A stretch of 5,029 nucleotides of DNA from an uncultured Phycisphaerae bacterium. Its GTDB lineage: Bacteria; Planctomycetota; Phycisphaerae; Sedimentisphaerales; Anaerohalosphaeraceae. The stretch lies in the NCBI GenBank assembly GCA_937920485.1, contig CALETL010000214.1:1-5029 (forward strand). Direction: 5' to 3'. The position numbers were made by a program, and so were the translations under genes. Below are positions 1 to 3,924 of the stretch, in pieces. The first letter of the stretch is position 1. Every line of letters begins with the position of its first letter. The notes beneath the pieces are model-generated. The model had not been told where the DNA came from. It was given only the letters and a program-made list of their open reading frames with translations, and did no database searches.

Positions 1-502
1 CTAAATAAAGCTCCATCTGGCAGTTCTTTTTCGATGGATCAAAATCATCAATTAACTTCACAAAATCAACTGATCTCCATTGACCCAAGACATGTTTGTC
101 TAGTTCAAATTCAGCATTTTTTATAATTGTTTTCTGTATAACCGGTTGCTGCGATAGATTCGTTTTCGCGTTATAAACCAGATAGCTCCCGACTGCCGCC
201 AGTACGATCACAAATATAACCGCAAGTAATTCATTAATGCCGGACCATTTTTTCTTCTCGGAAGGTTCTACATCCAGCAGTTCAGCATAATCCTCCGGCG
301 GGCCCATCTCGGTAATGATCTGCTGAAACGATTCCCAGTTTTTTTGTTCCGGAAAAAGTTCGGCATACTTACTGTCAAGGTGTTCGCGAACATTGGCAAG
401 GATTTCCGACCGCTGCGGATGATCAACCCGTGCCAAATTTTTCTCAATCAGTTTCAGGTAATTCTCTTTGACTTCCTGCCATTGCTGATATTCAGAACTC
501 AT
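1..502 (-). CDS. HAAS-domain single-pass membrane protein, PadR partner (3' part missing)
   Basis: I read 167 codons from the ATG at 502 to the left edge without a stop, so the C-terminus lies outside the window. Residues about 10-78 form a helical domain with the pattern REIxxNVxEHL...MGPPEDYAELL, typical of HAAS/DUF1700-like domains encoded beside PadR repressors. Residues about 88-110 are a hydrophobic transmembrane helix after a KKKW stop-transfer-like motif, and an extracytoplasmic part begins near 112. Residues 135-167 (VLGQWRSVDFV, then DDFDPSKKN) resemble the start of a small beta-rich, lipocalin-like module seen in Firmicutes and Planctomycetes proteins, sometimes fused to BlaR1-like proteins; this is recalled family knowledge and only about 35 residues are visible. 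The start is supported by AAAGGAG (510-516) 7 nt upstream and by the TGATG junction with padR, which shares one base. The protein probably transmits or responds to an envelope signal with the PadR regulator, but its biochemical role is unknown. Confidence 0.82.
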   Translation of the reverse strand, partial: MSSEYQQWQEVKENYLKLIEKNLARVDHPQRSEILANVREHLDSKYAELFPEQKNWESFQQIITEMGPPEDYAELLDVEPSEKKKWSGINELLAVIFVIVLAAVGSYLVYNAKTNLSQQPVIQKTIIKNAEFELDKHVLGQWRSVDFVKLIDDFDPSKKNCQMELYL

Positions 503-837
503 CAAATCTCTCCTTTCTGAATGATTCGAATGCTCTGGATGATTTGCTCCCAATGCCCATTCATATCGGCCAGTGTTTGCTGTCCGGCGGTTGTCACTTT
601 GAAATATTTTCGGGGTGGTCCGTCCGCACTGGGCTCGGTGTAATTTTCGACCAGCTTTTCCTCCTGCAGCCGGGCCAGGATCGGATAGACATTACCTTCC
701 CGAATTTTGAGCCCCTCAATCGTTTTCATCCGCTGCACCAGTTCATAGCCGTGACAGGGGCCATGGCTCAGCAGATTCAGGACAACAATATCCAGCATCC
801 CTTTTCTCAGTTGTGTTTGCCAGTTATCTATATACAT
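502..837 (-). CDS. PadR-family transcriptional regulator (short, 111 aa)
   Basis: A DNA-binding repressor of the short PadR class. Residues 10-85 make the winged helix: LRKGMLDIVVLNLL, then GPCHGYELVQRM, the recognition part EGNVYPILARLQEEKLV, and the wing with GPPRKYFKVTTAG. A C-terminal helix (about 84-107) is the expected dimerisation helix. The reading frame is open a further 18 codons upstream to 891, but I place the start at 837: AGGAG (846-850) sits 8 nt before this ATG, the upstream codons overlap the predicted promoter, and PadR proteins normally begin a few residues before the LRKG motif. The stop overlaps the start of the HAAS-domain gene by one base, so the two should be translationally coupled. 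PadR proteins often repress their own operon; the AT-rich repeats upstream are the candidate operator. The ligand or stimulus cannot be read from the sequence. Confidence 0.93.
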   Translation of the reverse strand: MYIDNWQTQLRKGMLDIVVLNLLSHGPCHGYELVQRMKTIEGLKIREGNVYPILARLQEEKLVENYTEPSADGPPRKYFKVTTAGQQTLADMNGHWEQIIQSIRIIQKGEI

Positions 838-845
838 AGCATTAA

Positions 846-850
846 CTCCT
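846..850 (-). promoter_or_regulatory. Ribosome binding site that fixes the padR start
   Basis: AGGAG on the minus strand, 8 nt before the ATG at 837. It lies inside the longer open frame that begins at 891, which argues that the longer form is not the real protein. Confidence 0.75.
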
Positions 851-855
851 ATTGT

Positions 856-878
856 AGTATAATATATAACAGTATACC
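856..878. promoter_or_regulatory. Candidate PadR operator: AGTATA repeats over the padR promoter
   Basis: AGTATAAT (856-863) and AGTATACC (871-878) on the plus strand form a direct repeat with a 15-bp period; the second contains the palindrome GTATAC, and the region between is pure A/T except one C. It spans the -10 region and spacer of the padR promoter, where a repressor would block initiation. PadR proteins typically bind short AT-rich dyads near their own start. The dyad symmetry here is imperfect, so operator status is inferred. Confidence 0.35.
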
Positions 879-888
879 AGCTTGTCAA
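859..888 (-). promoter_or_regulatory. Sigma70-type promoter for the padR-HAAS operon
   Basis: On the minus strand a perfect TTGACA (883-888) is followed by an AT-rich stretch offering -10 candidates TATATT (861-866, spacer 16) or TATTAT (859-864, spacer 18). Transcription would start near 852-854, giving a leader of only about 15 nt that carries the AGGAG ribosome site. The boxes are seen directly; use as a promoter is inferred. Confidence 0.65.
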
Positions 889-908
889 CATCTTTTTTCA
901 ATATTTTT

Positions 909-939
909 TACCATCCAAACGAAAAGTAAAACGATGGTA
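909..939. repeat. 7-bp inverted repeat in the divergent intergenic region
   Basis: TACCATC (909-915) and GATGGTA (933-939) are perfect inverted arms separated by 17 bp. They lie between the padR promoter and the TATAAT box of the plus-strand operon, so they could be a regulator site. No T-run follows on either strand, so this is not a terminator. A 7-bp pair of this kind can occur by chance. Confidence 0.3.
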
Positions 940-952
940 TCCTGATTTTAGT

Positions 953-981
953 ATGTTGTTTTAGATTGGATTCTGTATAAT
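953..981 (+). promoter_or_regulatory. Candidate promoter for the phosphatase-cmk-plsC operon
   Basis: A perfect TATAAT (976-981) preceded by TG lies 42 nt before the phosphatase ATG. The -35 region is weak: ATGTTG at 953-958 gives a 17-bp spacer but poor match to TTGACA. Transcription would start near 988, leaving a leader of about 35 nt. A weak -35 may mean an activator is needed or that the match is accidental. Confidence 0.45.
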
Positions 982-1023
982 AACCACCCTTTAGAAATGC
1001 AAAAACGTGGATTTTAGACCATT

Positions 1024-2349
1024 ATGGGCGAAACAGGACCAAAACAAAGCTTGCTTGAGGAGCAGATATATCAGATTTCGACGCTGGTGGCGGGCGATTT
1101 CTCGCTCCAGGAGGTGCTGGACCGGCTCGCAGAAGCGGCGGTAACGGTCACCAACACCACCGCCTGCTCCATCCGCTTACTGGATGAAAGCGTCGGCAAG
1201 CTGAACATGCGCAGCACCTACGGTCTCAGTGAGACCTATCGCAATAAAGGCCCGGTGACTCGCAAAGACCCGGTTATCGAACAGGCTTTTCAGGGCGATG
1301 CGGTGGTCATTGACGATATGCGGATTGACGGTCGCATCATTTATCCCGAAGCGACCAGGAACGAGGGTCTCATCAGCCAGTTAACCGTGGCCATGAAGTT
1401 CAGGGACAAACCGATCGGCGTCCTGCGTATTTACAGTCCCGAACCGGCACGCTTTGACAAGGATGCAATTCGGATAGCCCGGCTGGTCGCCAGTCAGTGC
1501 GCGATCGCCATTACCAATGCCCGTTTGTACACAAGAGCCATCGAAGGCACCAAAATGGCCGAACAGATGCGTCTGGGCGGCGTTATTCAACGGCGGATGA
1601 TTCCCGAAAGGGCACCGTGCATTCAGGGGCTGGATGTGGCAGCTGTCTACAAGCCCTGCTACCAGATCGGCGGTGACCTGTATGATTTTCTTCAGGTTGG
1701 CGAAAAAACATTAGTTGCCGGCATCGCCGATGTCATTGGTAAAGGCATTCCCGCCGCGATCATGATGAGCATGTTCCGCGGAACATTGCGGACATATGCG
1801 GACGGCGGCTATGGCCGGCACAGCATGGATGAAATTATCCAGCGGCTTAACCGGGTGGCATGCAATGAATGCCGCGATGGCGAGTTTATTACGTTTTTTA
1901 TAGCTCGGATCGATGTTGAAAAGAATACGCTGACATATTGCAGTTGCGGCCATGAGCCGGCCTTGCTGCTGCGTGATAATAAGATAATCGAACTGGACAA
2001 GGGTGGCCTGGTGCTGGGGATTTTGCCGGAGACCGAATACACGGTTGCGACGATTGAATTCAAGCAGGATGATGTCTTGCTGATGTATACCGATGGCCTG
2101 ATCGATGCCATGAACTTTGAAGGGCAGACCTGGGGCAGGGACCGGCTGATTGAAACGCTGAAGCAATGCCCGTGCTGCTCGACGGACCGGCTTATCCATA
2201 ATATTCTCGGCTATCGGCGGCGATTTGTCGGACTGGCCAGCCAGACCGATGACACAAGCATCGTTGCCATCCGCCGGGATGATAACGCCAACCCGTGCGA
2301 GGACAATGACTGCGGCTGTCAGAAAGAATCTTCAGGGAGTGGCCAATGA
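1024..2349 (+). CDS. GAF-domain SpoIIE/RsbU-like serine phosphatase (PP2C)
   Basis: A 441-residue cytosolic signalling phosphatase. Residues about 12-168 are a GAF sensory domain (FSLQEVLDRLAEAAV, then CSIRLLDE, ending QCAIAITNARLY); a helical linker at about 166-190 leads to a SpoIIE-type PP2C domain (about 200-420). The metal-binding motifs look intact: GGDLYDF (216-222), ADVIGKG (235-241), CGHEP (308-312, usually GHNP), YTDG (355-358) and TDDTSIV (408-414). Family members dephosphorylate STAS anti-sigma-factor antagonists in partner-switching pathways; no STAS protein or RsbW-like kinase is in this window, so the target is unknown. There are 14 cysteines, several clustered (280/283, 306/308, 382/384/385, 425/430/432). 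The ATG at 1024 is the first ATG after an in-frame TAG at 1015, and the next in-frame ATG would cut the GAF domain; no good Shine-Dalgarno is visible (only GTGG near 1007). The stop overlaps cmk by 4 nt. Confidence 0.93.
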   Translation: MGETGPKQSLLEEQIYQISTLVAGDFSLQEVLDRLAEAAVTVTNTTACSIRLLDESVGKLNMRSTYGLSETYRNKGPVTRKDPVIEQAFQGDAVVIDDMRIDGRIIYPEATRNEGLISQLTVAMKFRDKPIGVLRIYSPEPARFDKDAIRIARLVASQCAIAITNARLYTRAIEGTKMAEQMRLGGVIQRRMIPERAPCIQGLDVAAVYKPCYQIGGDLYDFLQVGEKTLVAGIADVIGKGIPAAIMMSMFRGTLRTYADGGYGRHSMDEIIQRLNRVACNECRDGEFITFFIARIDVEKNTLTYCSCGHEPALLLRDNKIIELDKGGLVLGILPETEYTVATIEFKQDDVLLMYTDGLIDAMNFEGQTWGRDRLIETLKQCPCCSTDRLIHNILGYRRRFVGLASQTDDTSIVAIRRDDNANPCEDNDCGCQKESSGSGQ

Positions 2350-3023
2350 CCTCTTCTTTAATCATTACAATTGACGGACCGGCGGGGGTTGGCAAGAGCA
2401 CCGTTGCGCGGATGCTCGCCAAAAAGCTGGGTGGTATATTTCTGGATACCGGCGCCACGTATCGCGCCGTGACGGTCGCGGCGATGCAGCAGGGGACGGA
2501 CTTACAAGATTTGCAGGCGATTCTCGATGTCATGGATCGCACGACGTTCGACTTCCGGCATGAAGGCGACGTCTTAAAGGTTTTTGTCGACGGAGAGGAT
2601 GAAACACAAACCATCCGCCAGCAGCACATCACCGAGAATGTCAAATACGTTGCTGGAAAACAGCCGCTGCGTTCTCGGCTGGTTGAGCTGCAAAAAAAGT
2701 TTGCTTCACAGTTTGACAAAGTCGTGACCGAGGGCCGTGACCAAGGCACGGTGGTTTTCCCCAAGGCGCAGTTTAAGTTTTTCCTGACTGCTGATTCCAA
2801 AGAGCGTACCCGGCGGCGTCACGAGGAACTCAAAGCTGCCGGCACAGAAATGGATTTTGACACATTGCACGAGCAAATGAGCCAGCGGGATTACTATGAC
2901 GAAAGCCGAACGGTCAGCCCCTTGAAACCGGCACCCGACGCGATTCATATTGACACAACGGATCTGGATGCCGAGGGCGTCGTCAACAGGATGCTGGAGG
3001 TAATCAATAAAAGGCATGGCTGA
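2346..3023 (+). CDS. cmk: Cytidylate kinase (CMP/dCMP kinase)
   Basis: Phosphorylates CMP and dCMP with ATP to the diphosphates, recycling pyrimidine nucleotides from RNA and phospholipid turnover. At 225 residues it has the family's usual length. Visible motifs are the P-loop GPAGVGKS (11-18), LDTGATYR (33-40) for nucleotide monophosphate binding, EGRDQGTVVFP (129-139), the lid region with TRRRHEEL (155-162) and RDYYDESR (181-188), and SPLKPAPDAIHIDTT (191-205). The usual GRDIGTVV has Q for I, a variant I associate with Planctomycetes. The ATG overlaps the phosphatase stop as ATGA, and AGGGAG (2334-2339) lies 6 nt upstream, inside the phosphatase gene, which supports this start and coupled translation. 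The stop overlaps the plsC start by 8 nt. Identification is secure; regulation probably follows the upstream phosphatase promoter. Confidence 0.97.
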   Translation: MTSSLIITIDGPAGVGKSTVARMLAKKLGGIFLDTGATYRAVTVAAMQQGTDLQDLQAILDVMDRTTFDFRHEGDVLKVFVDGEDETQTIRQQHITENVKYVAGKQPLRSRLVELQKKFASQFDKVVTEGRDQGTVVFPKAQFKFFLTADSKERTRRRHEELKAAGTEMDFDTLHEQMSQRDYYDESRTVSPLKPAPDAIHIDTTDLDAEGVVNRMLEVINKRHG

Positions 3024-3687
3024 AGTCAAGAACAAAAATGGGCTCGCCCGCCGGATCTGGCATGAGTTCGGGCGGTTTATCTCGGTCGGCATTGTCTGGC
3101 TGATGTATCGTGTCAAAGTCTACGGCAAAGAGAATATTCCGCAGGATGGCGCCGTTCTGATTTTAAGCAATCATCAAAGCTTTCTCGATATTATGTTGTG
3201 CCAGGGTTGGCTAAGGCGGCCGTTCTATTATGTTCCGCGCGACACCCTGTTTGTCGGGTTCTGGGGCTGGATGATTGATTCGTTCTACACGATTCCCATC
3301 AATCAGGAACAGGTGGGTATCAAATCCATGCGGGCGATTATCGACGTACTTAAACACGGCCACATCGTTTGTCTGTACCCGGAAGGAGGGCGGACGCTGG
3401 ACGGTAAAATCGACGAGACCAAGCCGGGTTTTTCGCTGTTGGTTCGCCGTAGCGGCGCGGTCATGCTGCCGATGGTCATCGATGGCATCTTTGAGCGTTG
3501 GCCTCGAGGACAGAAATACCCCAAGTTCGGCGGTCGTGTCGGCGTTATGTACGGTAAGCCCATTCCCGCTGACCATATCAAGGAAATCGGTGAAGAAAAA
3601 TTCATCACAGAATTCAACAAAACCCTGCACAAGATGCACAACGACCTCCGCCAAAAAATGGGCAAAAAACCGTTGGATTACAATTAA
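3016..3687 (+). CDS. plsC: 1-acyl-sn-glycerol-3-phosphate acyltransferase (PlsC family)
   Basis: Probably transfers an acyl chain to lysophosphatidic acid to give phosphatidic acid at the inner face of the cytoplasmic membrane. The 223 residues contain the acyltransferase blocks in order: NHQSFLD (52-58; catalytic H53 and D58 of the HX4D motif), GWMIDSFYTIPINQ (84-97), YPEGGRT (121-127, normally FPEGTRS) and LPMVIDG (151-157). A hydrophobic stretch near 21-31 and the aromatic patch FYYVPRDTLFVGFWGW can seat the enzyme on the membrane. The C-terminus is basic (LRQKMGKKPL). The ATG is the first in frame after a TAA at 3007; GGAGG (2996-3000) is 15 nt upstream, rather far, so initiation probably relies on ribosomes ending cmk 8 nt further on. 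cmk-plsC neighbours are known in several phyla. The substrate could also be another lysolipid, since the family is broad. Confidence 0.92.
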   Translation: MAEVKNKNGLARRIWHEFGRFISVGIVWLMYRVKVYGKENIPQDGAVLILSNHQSFLDIMLCQGWLRRPFYYVPRDTLFVGFWGWMIDSFYTIPINQEQVGIKSMRAIIDVLKHGHIVCLYPEGGRTLDGKIDETKPGFSLLVRRSGAVMLPMVIDGIFERWPRGQKYPKFGGRVGVMYGKPIPADHIKEIGEEKFITEFNKTLHKMHNDLRQKMGKKPLDYN

Positions 3688-3739
3688 CGTAATGCTATAT
3701 AGGTATATGGGTATGCAGGGAGATAGGGGTGTTGGATGT

Positions 3740-3780
3740 GAGGATTCCTCTTTGGCTCTGCTCAGGGCGGACCTATGGGC
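3740..3780. repeat. Palindrome plus GCTCAGGGCGGAC segment, possible dispersed extragenic repeat
   Basis: GAGGA (3740-3744) and TCCTC (3746-3750) form a perfect 11-bp palindrome around one T. Next, GCTCT (3755-3759) and AGGGC (3764-3768) can pair with one G-T wobble around a GCTC loop, followed by GGACC. The core GCTCTGCTCAGGGCGGAC resembles extragenic elements of the 'TTCGxCTxxGCTCAGGGCGGAC' type that I recall from many environmental bacterial genomes. Only one copy lies in the window, so repeat status is an inference from resemblance. Confidence 0.35.
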
Positions 3781-3787
3781 TTTTTGA

Positions 3788-3815
3788 TTGACATAATCTC
3801 TTGAATCTTTATAAT
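3788..3815 (+). promoter_or_regulatory. Perfect-consensus sigma70 promoter (P1) upstream of the HEAT-repeat gene
   Basis: TTGACA (3788-3793) and TATAAT (3810-3815) both match consensus exactly, with a 16-bp spacer. The start site would be near 3822, giving a leader of about 100 nt to the ATG at 3925. It lies upstream of the second promoter in the same direction. Confidence 0.75.
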
Positions 3816-3846
3816 GGAGAGGATGCATTCGGTCTGTTTATATCTA

Positions 3847-3875
3847 TTGACATAACCGTTTTTGAAGTATAGACT
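3847..3875 (+). promoter_or_regulatory. Second sigma70-type promoter (P2) for the HEAT-repeat gene
   Basis: TTGACA (3847-3852), a 17-bp spacer and TAGACT (3870-3875, four of six consensus bases); TATAGA (3868-3873) is an alternative -10. The start would be near 3882, about 40 nt before the ATG. The -35 shares the ten-base context ATTGACATAA with P1, exactly 59 bp upstream. Confidence 0.55.
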
Positions 3876-3924
3876 TAGGCCGTATTTACAGGGTGTGACC
3901 GGACTTATTTTTTGGAGATTATCA

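Larger units (their letters stand above)
3688..3924. other. 237-bp intergenic region between plsC and the HEAT-repeat gene
   Basis: No convincing gene. The first part (about 3690-3745) is purine- and G-rich on the plus strand with iterated TAT/GGG units such as AGGTATATGGGTATG; then come a short perfect palindrome and a GCTCAGGGCGGAC segment; the last 140 bp hold two TTGACA promoters. I found no canonical terminator for plsC: the best stem (3755-3768) is short and its following T5 run starts 12 nt after it, so read-through is possible. Confidence 0.6.

Noticed and set aside
838..891. 18-codon N-terminal extension of the PadR protein starting at 891
   Set aside because: It overlaps the TTGACA/-10 region and the AGGAG ribosome site; PadR domains start near LRKG, which fits the ATG at 837.
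544..945. Plus-strand open frame opposite padR
   Set aside because: It is antisense to a clear PadR gene, has no recognisable domain and no fitting ribosome site.
997..1017. Six-codon open frame MQKRGF before the phosphatase, possible leader peptide
   Set aside because: No ribosome site and no attenuator-like hairpin; short frames of this size are expected by chance.
1711..2199. Minus-strand open frames inside the phosphatase gene
   Set aside because: They oppose conserved SpoIIE motifs and encode no recognisable domain; typical antisense shadows.
2192..3116. Minus-strand open frames across cmk
   Set aside because: The plus strand encodes all cytidylate kinase motifs; the antisense products are low in recognisable structure.
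3755..3785. Rho-independent terminator for plsC
   Set aside because: The stem is only 5 bp with a wobble and the T5 run begins 12 nt after it rather than directly adjacent.
3211..3828. Open frames on both strands overlapping plsC and the following gap
   Set aside because: They are out of frame with conserved acyltransferase motifs and extend into repeat-like noncoding DNA.
3814..3855. Short open frame (MERMHSVCLYLLT) after promoter P1
   Set aside because: Its first ATG overlaps the -10 box and the second ATG lies at the predicted transcript start, so no room remains for a ribosome site.
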